A stretch of 22,957 nt of DNA, taken from assembly GCA_946479395.1 (NCBI GenBank), contig CAMLFV010000010.1, positions 1 to 22,957 on the forward strand. Reading direction: 5' to 3'. Below the pieces are notes generated by a model, which saw only the letters and a program-made list of their open reading frames with translations, ran no database searches and was not told the origin of the DNA. Positions 8,707 through 15,923 of this stretch are shown here, one piece after another. The translations under genes were made by a program, and so were the position numbers. The DNA is from an uncultured Flavobacterium sp. (GTDB lineage: Bacteria > Bacteroidota > Bacteroidia > Flavobacteriales > Flavobacteriaceae). Position 1 is the stretch's first letter; each line of letters starts with the position of its first letter.

Positions 8707-11412
8707 CTATTTCTTTACTAATTTCTGTACAAGACCTTCTTTGGTTTTAACAATGTAAATTCCTGCCGGATATGTATCAACATTTAATGTTTGTACATTT
8801 TTACCTTGAAACATCTGGCGACCATTCATATCGTAAACCGTAACATCAGCAGCTCTGTTAAAATAAACCGTCCCGCCGTTGCTTGGGTTAGGAAAAACAT
8901 TAAAGGTTTTAACTTCTATTGGCTCAAATTCATCGTTAGAAAGTTTGCCTGCATTCACTTCATAAATAGTCAGCGTACCACTTATCTCGTTAGCAATAAT
9001 CACGTAACCTTTATTGTCTGGACTGTCTGCTTTGTCAATATAAATAATACCTTCAGCACCAAAATCACCAGAATAGGCAGATGTGCTTCGGTTGTTTTTA
9101 TAGTCTGTAAACGTAACATTGTTCGGGTCGGTTACGTTGTAAACCATTACACCACCAATACGTTCTAGTGCAATGAATGCAAAAGTTTGTCCGCCAATTG
9201 TAGCAACCGTTACACCTTCTGGCTCCGGACCTTTTGCTCTACTTCGTACTTTAGCTTTATTTTCTTCGTGATCAGAGTTAAATATGGTTGGATAATGTTC
9301 TGCCGTGTACATTTCGAAATCGTCTCCGCTATCAAAAACAATTGCTTTGGTATCTGCATTGAAAATAGAGAACGAACGCGCTCCAACAGAACGAATTTTT
9401 TCGAATTTTCCGTCGTTATCCAAATCACCATTAAGGTTTATAGCTCTGAATCTCCCTAAATTATGAGGTTGTTTTAATACAGAAGCATTCGGAAACAATG
9501 TTTCGTCTAATAAATAATATGTTGCGCTAACAGCAACTCGCTCTTCAAAATCATCGTATTCTTTTTCATCACCTTCATTAGCTGTAATTAGATAATTTGT
9601 ATTGTTTACTGTAAAGCTTGCAACAGCATCTGGAATATAGTACGATTCTACCGGCCAGTTTGCAATTAAGATCTCTCCGTTGTTGTCTGATGCATCAAAA
9701 CCGTTGTGAGGTAAACTCATATCTTTTGTGCCCAAAGCCCAAAGCGAAGTAATGCTTTTATTTGTTAGGTTGATTTCTGCAATGGCGTTGTTTTCTTGTA
9801 AAGTAACCCATGCTTTTTTACAATCGTCACTCACAGTAATATATTCAGGTTCTAAATCTTGCGATAAGGTACTTGTTGATTTTGTTTTACGAACACCTTG
9901 TTGAATCAATTGAGTCTCCTGACTGTTAAAAGTAGTGAAGTTTAAAGTAGTTACGTGGTTTTGTGATAAGGGATTGATGCCTGCAGAAAGATCTATAATA
10001 GAAACCGATCCTTCAGGATCTACCGAATAATCTGAATTTGGTTGTCCTTCGTTTGCCGTTAATACTTTTGTTCCGTCTTTTGTAAAAACAATATTATCTG
10101 GCAATACGCCAACGGTTACCTGTTTTTTGTACACACCATCTGTATCAAAGAAAACAACTGTTCCGTTGTTCGTAGCTATGGTACTTGGCGATGCTACAGC
10201 TACAATTCCGTTTTTAACGGCAACACTGGTAATTCCTCCGTACGGACTCATATCAATCGACTTTACTTTTGAAGGAGTTGCAGGTTTTGAAAAATCAATG
10301 ATATCTAAATAACCAGCATTAGCACTTGTTGCAAATAATCTTTGTGTTACCGGATCGTGCACTACAATTTCTGTAGAACTTGAATTTGTTCCCGAAGGAT
10401 CAAAACTTACCAAATAATCCAGCTCAATTTCATTGGTAGGGACAGGTGCTTTACGATCATTATCTATTATATATAAGGTAAAGTACGGATCACTCTCAAT
10501 TGTTAATCCAATAGGATTTTCTAGAGCCAGTACTACATATTCTGCCTGTTGTTCCTCATTTGTATCATCAATAATCGGAATACTGATGGTTTTTGTATTT
10601 CCTGTTAATGAATCAATTTGTATGGTTTGTGTTTGCAGGGTAAAATCGTTAATATCTGCAGTACTAAATGGTGCGGTTTTAACCACCAGATCAAAAGATG
10701 CTGTACCTGCATTTTCAACTTTTATATCTATTGTCGCCGTACCTACATCTTCGTTAACCGATTTAAATTTCGTTAGAAAACTCACTTTTGGCGGTATTAC
10801 AGGTGTCGTACCCGGAGTGTAAGCTTCCAATGTAAAGTTATCAAATCGGTTGTTTCCACCTGTTCCTCCCGAACCTTGAGAAAACTCTACTTTCAATTTA
10901 AAGTTTGGATTATTGTCAGCGTTAGCTATACTGTTAAAATCTAATGTTTGTAAAGCAGGCGTACCGTCAGGTGGGTTTATTGTTGTAAAGGTTGTATAGG
11001 TAATACCGTCTGTTGAATACGACCAAGTCTGAGTTCCTGCACCAGAGCCAGAACGACGGGTAGTAAACTTAACAATAGGATTTTCGTATCCGGTTGTAGG
11101 TAGGCTAAATACCAAACTACCGCCGATTGGATCGTTAAAGCGAAGGTGAGTTCCGGGTACGTCATTGTTTTTGTTGTTTAAATTGTTTATGTCGAAATCA
11201 TTACCGGTACCTTTTGAGTAATCAAAAAATGTGGCAGCTCCCAAAGTATGAGTTAAAGAAGCTGTTGGTACCAAAGATAGGCTTGGCGTGCTGATTGTTT
11301 GAACGGAAGCCGGGTTATTAAAATTCCAATAGTGCAGCAATGTTTGCGCATAAAGGTTAAATCCTGAAAATAGGAACGTTGCAATAAAGCAGATAGGTGT
11401 AATTTTTTTCAT
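8707..11412 (-). CDS. Choice-of-anchor I family secreted protein with Calx-beta domain and type IX sorting domain
   Basis: Large exported protein of 901 residues. In order: a Sec signal peptide (about 1-23, ending LYAQ), a beta-sandwich region with HYWNFNNPAS and RFDNFTLEAY (about 25-198), a Calx-beta domain (about 207-315, SVNEDVGTATIDIKV), a beta-propeller-like choice-of-anchor I region (about 330-805) with VLTANEGQPNSDYSVDPEGS, DLEPEYITVS and NYLITANEGDEKEYDDF, then the type IX secretion C-terminal domain (about 828-901) with FPNPSNGGTVYF, VYDMNGRQMF and YPAGIYIVKT. The acidic loops may bind calcium. The anchor I region is sometimes annotated as alkaline-phosphatase-like, but no phosphatase active site is recognised here, so no activity is assigned. 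The product should be released or anchored at the cell surface. It is monocistronic with its own terminator. Confidence 0.92.
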   Translation of the reverse strand: MKKITPICFIATFLFSGFNLYAQTLLHYWNFNNPASVQTISTPSLSLVPTASLTHTLGAATFFDYSKGTGNDFDINNLNNKNNDVPGTHLRFNDPIGGSLVFSLPTTGYENPIVKFTTRRSGSGAGTQTWSYSTDGITYTTFTTINPPDGTPALQTLDFNSIANADNNPNFKLKVEFSQGSGGTGGNNRFDNFTLEAYTPGTTPVIPPKVSFLTKFKSVNEDVGTATIDIKVENAGTASFDLVVKTAPFSTADINDFTLQTQTIQIDSLTGNTKTISIPIIDDTNEEQQAEYVVLALENPIGLTIESDPYFTLYIIDNDRKAPVPTNEIELDYLVSFDPSGTNSSSTEIVVHDPVTQRLFATSANAGYLDIIDFSKPATPSKVKSIDMSPYGGITSVAVKNGIVAVASPSTIATNNGTVVFFDTDGVYKKQVTVGVLPDNIVFTKDGTKVLTANEGQPNSDYSVDPEGSVSIIDLSAGINPLSQNHVTTLNFTTFNSQETQLIQQGVRKTKSTSTLSQDLEPEYITVSDDCKKAWVTLQENNAIAEINLTNKSITSLWALGTKDMSLPHNGFDASDNNGEILIANWPVESYYIPDAVASFTVNNTNYLITANEGDEKEYDDFEERVAVSATYYLLDETLFPNASVLKQPHNLGRFRAINLNGDLDNDGKFEKIRSVGARSFSIFNADTKAIVFDSGDDFEMYTAEHYPTIFNSDHEENKAKVRSRAKGPEPEGVTVATIGGQTFAFIALERIGGVMVYNVTDPNNVTFTDYKNNRSTSAYSGDFGAEGIIYIDKADSPDNKGYVIIANEISGTLTIYEVNAGKLSNDEFEPIEVKTFNVFPNPSNGGTVYFNRAADVTVYDMNGRQMFQGKNVQTLNVDTYPAGIYIVKTKEGLVQKLVKK

Positions 11413-11750
11413 TTTTAGTTGATTTGTGCAGCAAAGCTGACAAAATAAACATGAAATACGATTATGCAGATACTATGAAATAATTATTTTAATGTTAGTT
11501 ATTTAATAGTTATGTAAGATTTAGTGTTTGTAATTTAATGAGTATAATTCCATATGCGTATTTATAATTATTTAAATTTATTATAAAGTAAGATCCTTAC
11601 TGAAGAAGATATCATCAATAAAACAATAACTTTAGTGAATTGGCAGAAATATAATAGTTTGTAATCAAATAATTTATAATTTTTCGATTTAAATTTACTG
11701 TAAGTATGAAGGGGGAACTTTTGCTTACTGGAAATAAATTTTTGGGGTAT
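11413..11750. other. AT-rich gene-free region between divergent genes
   Basis: Very AT-rich. It must hold promoters for the leftward 901-residue gene and the rightward small secreted protein. The box TAATTTTT at 11677-11684 with TTTG at 11658-11661 is a weak promoter candidate for the latter. Short frames antisense or in front of the secreted protein lack homology features and are not called. Confidence 0.5.
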
Positions 11751-12068
11751 ATGAAAAAACTACAAATAACATTATTGTCAATTTGTTTGGGGATGAGCGT
11801 TTTTACTTGGCAATATACAACAGCGGCTGCACCAACAGTGTGGAATACGCTGAACAATACAATTTACAGCGGACAAGTATCTGTTAACAATCCTGTTTTA
11901 AGCATATCGCATGCTACGCCTGCTTTAAATGGTGTTAAAGTGCGGTTGAAAGCGACAAACAGTAATAACTGTGAAAGTACGTCTAATAAGATAAATATCG
12001 AAATTAAAAATTGTGTAGCTATCACAAACCCGATGCTTCCTAATAAAGCAGGAAAAATAGTTCTTTAA
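11751..12068 (+). CDS. Small secreted protein with Ig/PKD-like segment, possibly a remnant
   Basis: I do not recognise a named family. The 105-residue product begins with a clear signal peptide, MKKLQITLLSICLGMSVFTW, ending near TTAAA. The start at 11751 is preferred over an in-frame ATG at 11706 because it places this signal at the N-terminus. The rest contains GVKVRLKATNSNNCESTSNK, which resembles the last strands of Ig/PKD-type repeats of Bacteroidota surface proteins, and two cysteines that could form a disulfide. The protein ends abruptly and has no type IX sorting domain, so it may be a truncated remnant of a longer surface protein. A small hairpin terminator follows. Confidence 0.6.
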   Translation: MKKLQITLLSICLGMSVFTWQYTTAAAPTVWNTLNNTIYSGQVSVNNPVLSISHATPALNGVKVRLKATNSNNCESTSNKINIEIKNCVAITNPMLPNKAGKIVL

Positions 12069-12118
12069 CTGTGCAGGATTTTATCAATTGATTAAATTTT
12101 GTGCAGTGACTAAACAAC

Positions 12119-12134
12119 AGACTGTTATCAGTCT
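12119..12134 (+). terminator. Possible terminator after the small secreted protein
   Basis: Perfect 6-bp stem AGACTG / CAGTCT with a TTAT loop, followed by TAAAAATTTTT. The stem is short, so moderate confidence. Confidence 0.45.
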
Positions 12135-12212
12135 TAAAAATTTTTAATTAGATGTTTGATCTAACTGTTTGAATAAAGAAATATGTGATTGTTTGATTAA
12201 TGAAGAAAGGTT

Positions 12213-12647
12213 ATGGAATTTAAATATAAAGATATTCATATTGGGCACCTTATTTTTCAGTTGGTTTCCGAAAAAGGGATTGATGATGACCGTATCGTGA
12301 AATTCCTAAAGGTTCCTCCAAGTAAAATTAAGGAAATGTATCAATCAAAAGATTTGGGTACAGAAATGTTATTGCTTTGGTGTAAATTGTTAGAATACGA
12401 TTTCTTCAGAATTTATTCGCAACACTTAGTGCTCTACGCACCACCGGCATCTTTAAACTATAAGAAAAAAGATACTGTTTCTGGTCTGCCACAGTTTCGT
12501 AAAAATGTTTATACAACCGAAATTATAGACTTTATAGTTGAATTATATCAAAGAAAAGAAATGACGCAAAAAGAAATAATGGATAAGTATAATATCCCAA
12601 AAACAACATTATACAAATGGATAAAAAAGCACAACAAAGAGTTATAA
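12213..12647 (+). CDS. Helix-turn-helix protein, first gene of a two-gene HTH unit
   Basis: 144 residues with two DNA-binding-like regions. The N-terminal part (about 8-55) has an XRE-like pattern: HIGHLIFQLVSEKGIDDDRI and then a conserved block LLLWCKLLEYDFFRIYSQHL with LYAPP (about 54-78). The C-terminal part (about 104-144) is a homeodomain-like helix-turn-helix: EMTQKEIMDKYNIPKTTLYK then WIKK. I recall similar pairs in Chryseobacterium-type genomes, often labelled transposase or hypothetical, but no DDE or other catalytic residues are visible, so a transposase role is not supported here. The final 31 nt overlap the start of the next gene in another frame. A weak purine-rich site (AAGAAAGG) precedes the start. 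Confidence 0.8.
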   Translation: MEFKYKDIHIGHLIFQLVSEKGIDDDRIVKFLKVPPSKIKEMYQSKDLGTEMLLLWCKLLEYDFFRIYSQHLVLYAPPASLNYKKKDTVSGLPQFRKNVYTTEIIDFIVELYQRKEMTQKEIMDKYNIPKTTLYKWIKKHNKEL

Positions 12648-12955
12648 TTCCAAATTATAAAAGGATCTATGAGGATTTGCTTGATAGAAAGTATCCGCAT
12701 AAAAAAGAAGCATGTAAGGCTGTTTTAGCAAAAGAAAAGCTTTCTTCAATGGATGTCTTTTTATTGAACGATTTAATTTTTGGAACAAATGAGAATCATG
12801 AAAACGATCCCAGATACCGTTCGTATGATGACGCTTCTATCTTTAAAATCCTTCAATATCAAAAAAAGCATAAGTTAAATAATACAGAACTGGCAGAGTA
12901 TTTTGGCTTAAGCCGCAATACGGTTGCCAAATGGAAAAAGATGTTTCAGTTTTAA
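12617..12955 (+). CDS. Helix-turn-helix protein, second gene of the two-gene HTH unit
   Basis: 112 residues. The N-terminus (NYKRIYEDLLDRKYPHKKEA) is basic and helical. The C-terminal 35-40 residues form a Fis/homeodomain-like helix-turn-helix: KLNNTELAEYFGLSRNTVAK then WKKM. The ATG at 12617 overlaps the preceding gene by 31 nt; no other ATG occurs until residue 44, so this start, or a non-ATG start near 12647, must be used. The shared style of the two proteins (a short body plus a terminal HTH ending in a WxK motif) suggests that they act as a pair. Role unknown; regulator or orphan transposition accessory protein are the options. Confidence 0.78.
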   Translation: MDKKAQQRVIIPNYKRIYEDLLDRKYPHKKEACKAVLAKEKLSSMDVFLLNDLIFGTNENHENDPRYRSYDDASIFKILQYQKKHKLNNTELAEYFGLSRNTVAKWKKMFQF

Positions 12956-12962
12956 ACTGATT

Positions 12963-12997
12963 TTGATTATAAATTGAAATTCATATTTCATAATCAA
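12963..12997 (+). terminator. Bulged hairpin after the HTH pair
   Basis: TTGATTAT and GAAAT on the left pair with ATTTC and ATAATCAA on the right around a TCAT loop, with a 5-nt bulge in the left arm. A run of seven T follows about 13 nt later. Probable terminator, not canonical. Confidence 0.45.
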
Positions 12998-13091
12998 TAA
13001 GATACGAGCGTTTTTTTAAGAAAAATATTAGCTGCTTTTGAAATGAAAGGGGAAGTGGAGGTATAGTGGTATTTAAGCTTTTGGTAGCCTG

Positions 13092-13109
13092 TCCCGATCA
13101 CTATCGGGA
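13092..13109. repeat. Short perfect hairpin TCCCGAT-CACT-ATCGGGA
   Basis: A 7-bp perfect stem with a 4-nt loop and no T-run. I recall similar sequences as interspersed hairpins in Bacteroidota intergenic DNA. Confidence 0.6.
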
Positions 13110-13230
13110 GGTGTCAAAATGGTGTAATTATCTTTAAAACACATTGGTTGGTCGATGAGGTCACTGAGCCCATGGTTGTTGAGTTTAACGAAATATCTCC
13201 AATATATAACACCAAATAGTTCTTTAAACA

Positions 13231-13255
13231 CACCCCACACCAAACATCAAGCACC
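13231..13255 (+). repeat. Direct repeat, copy 1
   Basis: Shares CACACCAAACATC, one differing base, then AGCACC with 13401-13424. The two copies are about 170 bp apart and bracket a repeat-like stretch. Confidence 0.6.
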
Positions 13256-13400
13256 ACTCATTTGTGTATATTTCTAAGTTATCAACGTAATTTCACGTAC
13301 AACAAATCAAGTTATAATCTGTGCATCCGTGGGATAAAATCCTTCCAGCGGTGCCTGAGGCGGTTGCTGAGTTAATCGAAGCATCGAAGTGTCGAAGGAA

Positions 13401-13424
13401 CACCCACACCAAACATCCAGCACC
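13401..13424 (+). repeat. Direct repeat, copy 2
   Basis: Partner of 13231-13255; differs by one substitution and one missing C. Confidence 0.6.
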
Positions 13425-13451
13425 CAACATATAAACGAAAAACAAACCAAA

Positions 13452-13485
13452 AAAAGGGACTGTCTCATCCAAGACACCCCCTTTT
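13452..13485 (-). terminator. Terminator of the four-gene lysis-like cassette
   Basis: AAAAGGG and TGTCT on one side pair with AGACA and CCCTTTT on the other around a 6-nt loop, with a small AC/CC internal mismatch. On the minus strand it ends in seven T. It lies just after the stop of the 58-residue membrane protein gene. Confidence 0.85.
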
Positions 13486-13491
13486 CAATTA

Positions 13492-13668
13492 TTAATCCTT
13501 TTTTTTACGTAGCCATTTGGCTGCTAGCGCCAGCAGTCTGCCAAAAAGGTAGCTCGTCAGCGTACCAATGACAGCCAGTAAAACCGTCTTAAATACATCT
13601 GCTTGCAGCAGACTGTACGAACACGAAAGCAGCATGCCGCCCATAAACCAGTTTCTGCCCTCAGCCAT
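13492..13668 (-). CDS. 58-residue membrane protein, holin-like, last gene of the cassette
   Basis: A short frame reading MAEGRNWFMGGMLLS at the start and ending in a strongly basic tail WLRKKKD. The centre (about 24-50: VFKTVLLAVIGTLTSYLFG then RLLALAAK) is one long hydrophobic helix or a helical hairpin. Its ATG overlaps the stop of the preceding 81-residue gene by 8 nt, and it is followed at once by the cassette terminator, which supports it as a real gene. Small size, membrane helix and basic tail are the usual look of holins or other lysis accessory proteins, but no specific family is recognised. Confidence 0.75.
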   Translation of the reverse strand: MAEGRNWFMGGMLLSCSYSLLQADVFKTVLLAVIGTLTSYLFGRLLALAAKWLRKKKD

Positions 13669-13906
13669 TGCCCTCTTTTTTTACCGAAGCTTTTGCGTCA
13701 TCAACAGTGATCTGCGATACTGCCGACAATACGCCGCCGGCAACTGCCAGATAGCCTGCAATATTTACCACTGCTACCGGCAGCCCTATCGGCGCGGTTA
13801 AAATAGTTCCTGCTACGGCTGCTAATACCAGTCCTACGGTTCGCAGGGTTTTAAAAAATTTCGGAGTCGGTGCCATGGCACGATCCATCACATTATTGTT
13901 TTTCAT
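13661..13906 (-). CDS. 81-residue two-helix membrane protein, holin-like, third gene of the cassette
   Basis: Two hydrophobic helices are separated by a short Pro/Gly turn: TVGLVLAAVAGTILTAPIGL then PVAVVNIAGYLAVAGGVLSA (about 24-63). They are flanked by a basic N-terminus and a charged C-terminus (DDAKASVKKEG). This is the topology of small phage holins. The start overlaps the end of the DUF5675 gene by 14 nt and the stop overlaps the 58-residue gene by 8 nt, so the gene is translationally embedded in the cassette. No family is recognised by sequence; the holin role is inferred from size, topology and its DUF5675 neighbour. Confidence 0.8.
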   Translation of the reverse strand: MKNNNVMDRAMAPTPKFFKTLRTVGLVLAAVAGTILTAPIGLPVAVVNIAGYLAVAGGVLSAVSQITVDDAKASVKKEGNG

Positions 13907-14306
13907 TTTCTAAGATATTTGAAGTTATACATATAGTAATTGAACCGTTTCGTCGGTACGGTTCCAACACGTCCGTCAGTTTCTGCATTGCCTTCCGCGA
14001 TTCCGTGCCTTTTCCTTCGCCGGTGAATTGTGTTACCGGTGCAATGCAGCCCTGTTGTTCCTTCTGTGCATCGTTCGCTGGGTGTATCAGTATAAAGCTG
14101 CGGTTGGGAACATCAAGCAATACAAAATGCCATTTGAATTTTTCCGAATACCTTTTTCTCAAAACATAAGTTCCTTCAGGTATGCACGAAACACGCCTTT
14201 TGTTATCCCGCCACGGCAGCTCAATGGTGTAGGCAATATGCTTTCCGTTTAGGGTAAGTTCACCGTGCACCGCAGTTGCCAGATAAATACGTTTAAGCAC
14301 CAGCAT
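13893..14306 (-). CDS. DUF5675 family protein, putative cell-wall-acting enzyme of the cassette
   Basis: 137 residues matching the DUF5675 pattern: GELTLNGKHIAYTIELPWRD near the start, IPEGTYVLRKRYSEKF (about 42-57), then LIHPANDAQKEQQGCIAP (73-90) and the closing SRKAMQKLTDVL. The HPAN...GC(I) core, with H75 and C87, is reminiscent of the His/Cys catalytic core of YkuD-type L,D-transpeptidases. DUF5675 members are commonly seen in phage-related loci, but no activity is proven to my knowledge. There is no signal peptide, so export would need the two adjacent membrane proteins or lysis. It starts 1 bp after the stop of the 251-residue gene and overlaps the next gene by 14 nt. Confidence 0.88.
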   Translation of the reverse strand: MLVLKRIYLATAVHGELTLNGKHIAYTIELPWRDNKRRVSCIPEGTYVLRKRYSEKFKWHFVLLDVPNRSFILIHPANDAQKEQQGCIAPVTQFTGEGKGTESRKAMQKLTDVLEPYRRNGSITICITSNILENEKQ

Positions 14307-14307
14307 A

Positions 14308-15063
14308 TTACTGCTTGTTAAGGTTAACCACAGCCAGTGCGTTAAACGAACCGTTGTTCAGCATATAGAACACACCGTTTATTTCCTGGTAAAATTCAAC
14401 ACCCAAAAGCAGCACCAAGGGCAATTCGCTCGCTGCCGTAAGTGCCAGGTTTAGCGTTAAGGCAGGCATTGTGGTATTGTCCCACGGAATTTCTGCGGTT
14501 CCTGTATAAACCGTTAAGGAGTTTCCTGCTTGGAAATCTACTTCAGAGGCACCTGCAACAATTTTAAAATGCGTTGTTCCTGCCGGTGCACTGATCATCT
14601 GTTCTGGGACAAGTTCTGGCAGTTCCACACTTACCGCCCCAGATGCACGATCAATAGATGCGTTGTAAGGCACGTAAAGGGTATTGCTTAAAAGCCCGTT
14701 ACTGTTAAACTCAAATCCTCGCAACAGCTCAAAATTTCCTGCAACCGGTGTGCGTTCGCCACGGGCGTTAACCGTATCGGTTTTAATAATTGTCATCAGC
14801 TCCTTAACTAATCTGCTTACCACACGTTTGTCCGATGTATTGTTCAACATAGGTCTAAAAGCACTGCGCAGGTACTTTCCGTAGGTGCCGGCTCTTCCAA
14901 ATTCACTTCCGTTTTCACGGGTGCGTTTAAATGCAGGGTCTCTCGCAATACGCTTTTTGTCTACCCCGCCTTTCTCGCGTGCCAAATGTCCGTCTTTGGT
15001 CTTGTAAAAGGTAACGCCACCCAGGGTGCCCTTAATTTTAAAAATACCATCTTGATTTGCCAT
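14308..15063 (-). CDS. 251-residue DUF6266-like protein, first gene of the cassette
   Basis: Starts MANQDGIFKIKGTLGGVTFY, then KTKDGHLAREKGGVDKKR and a basic helical region with ENGSEFGRAGTYGKYLRSAF (about 50-69). Proteins with this opening recur in Bacteroidota, often annotated hypothetical; it resembles DUF6266, which also begins with a G-x-G-GG-x-x-x-Y-like strand pair. The C-terminal 150 residues look like beta-sandwich repeats (HFKIVAGASEVDF, VEFYQEINGVFY). No signal peptide or membrane helix is present. It could be a structural or cell-surface-targeting component of the cassette. The long AT-rich leader upstream holds a perfect palindrome, CGTTGCAACG (15109-15118), a possible operator. 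Confidence 0.8.
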   Translation of the reverse strand: MANQDGIFKIKGTLGGVTFYKTKDGHLAREKGGVDKKRIARDPAFKRTRENGSEFGRAGTYGKYLRSAFRPMLNNTSDKRVVSRLVKELMTIIKTDTVNARGERTPVAGNFELLRGFEFNSNGLLSNTLYVPYNASIDRASGAVSVELPELVPEQMISAPAGTTHFKIVAGASEVDFQAGNSLTVYTGTAEIPWDNTTMPALTLNLALTAASELPLVLLLGVEFYQEINGVFYMLNNGSFNALAVVNLNKQ

Positions 15064-15370
15064 AATTTAAAATTTTTTAAAATGAATAAAAATGTTTGTG
15101 GTTCCTTTCGTTGCAACGTATGTAGGATTACCTGTGACAAAGTTGTGCATAAAACCAAATTACTTTTGTAAGATGGAACTTAGTGTCATCACGTGGCGTT
15201 AAATGTCAGTATATGGTTTGTTCTTGTAATTAAGGCTGTTAAAAAGAAATGAGCCCAAAGTTCTTTTGTGCTACATGGTTAAGCCCTATTTAAGCTTTGA
15301 CTGATTTTAATAAATACCGAATTAATATCGTAAATGGTCTATATACTAGCGGTATGAGCTTTTTATTGAG

Positions 15371-15572
15371 TATCGAACCAATGCATGAAGTGTATGCAGA
15401 TCGGGGTGCAAAGCACCGTTTCGATCAGGTAGCTTTAAAATTGAATTTCGACCAATCAAAAGGTCGCCGCAATAAGAGATTTTTGCTTCTTTTCATCCGA
15501 AATCGTCAGATTCACGACTTCCAAGCTGTAAGATATAGCCTGGGCGTAAAAGAAGAGAAAGGCCGAGATGTA
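15371..15572 (+). repeat. Dispersed intergenic repeat, copy A
   Basis: Shares with 21604-21767 an ordered set of blocks: GAACC-rich start, GATCGGGG...CGTTTCGATCAG, GACCAA, TTTTGCTTCTTTT and AAAAGAAGAG...CCGA..TGTA. An internal hairpin is formed by GATCG / CGATC and GGTGC / GCACC (15399-15426). Copy A has an insertion before the last block. Confidence 0.65.
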
Positions 15573-15671
15573 CAATTAACAATAAAAGTGATTAATAACT
15601 GAGAATAACCAATACACCACAATAAAAAACATGCATCACAAATGAATAACGAAGAATACCAACTTGCTGTC

Positions 15672-15692
15672 ACCCTGAACTTGATTCAGGGT
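15672..15692. repeat. Hairpin repeat ACCCTGAA-CTTGA-TTCAGGGT
   Basis: Perfect 8-bp stem with a 5-nt loop, preceded by TTGCTGTC. A related hairpin in the same flanking context occurs at 21929-21945 (TTTGCTGTTACCCTTG...CAAGGG). Confidence 0.75.
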
Positions 15693-15881
15693 CTCACAAG
15701 TAGATAATTTACAATATTAAAAAAGAACTTTATGCTAACCTAATTATTGTGTTTTTGTTCTCATATTTAAATAATGTACGTAAAAGAAAAAAATAAAGTT
15801 AAAGTAATGACAAATTACAATTGTAAAAACAGAAGGTATTAGATTTTTGATTGAGAACTGAATAAACTACTCAGGAGAAGT

Positions 15882-15893
15882 AAAGCGCCATTA
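15882..15893 (+). repeat. 12-bp direct repeat AAAGCGCCATTA, left copy
   Basis: Identical to 21578-21589. The two copies bracket the broken small gene, the S24 repressor, dinB and dnaE. Confidence 0.6.
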
Positions 15894-15923
15894 TAATTAA
15901 AACGATTGTCAATTAATTGAAGA

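Larger units (their letters stand above)
12956..13491. other. Gene-free repeat-rich region
   Basis: About 535 bp without a credible gene. It contains the bulged hairpin at 12963-12997, a perfect hairpin at 13092-13109, near-identical direct repeats at 13231-13255 and 13401-13424, degenerate TCGA-rich repeat pieces (about 13158-13198 and 13363-13402) and the terminator at 13452-13485. The only frame of note (13389-13571) runs across the terminator and antisense to a real small gene and is rejected. Confidence 0.7.
15064..15923. other. Gene-free region with dispersed repeats
   Basis: About 860 bp. From the left it holds the leader of the 251-residue gene with palindrome CGTTGCAACG, a plus-strand box TACTTTTG (15161-15168) matching a Bacteroidota -7 element but with no gene behind it, the dispersed repeat at 15371-15572, the hairpin at 15672-15692 and the 12-bp direct repeat at 15882-15893. 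The frame 15297-15602 needs a TTG start and coincides with the repeat, so it is not accepted as a gene. Confidence 0.65.

Noticed and set aside
12119..12134. Riboswitch in front of the HTH pair
   Set aside because: The only structure is a short hairpin better explained as a terminator of the preceding gene.
13110..13145. Possible insertion-sequence end (GGTGTCAAAATGGTGTAA)
   Set aside because: It faintly resembles IS256-type termini, but no partner inverted repeat, target duplication or transposase fragment is seen.
13389..13571. 60-codon plus-strand frame
   Set aside because: It runs through the strong terminator of the minus-strand cassette and antisense to the 58-residue gene, with no family features.
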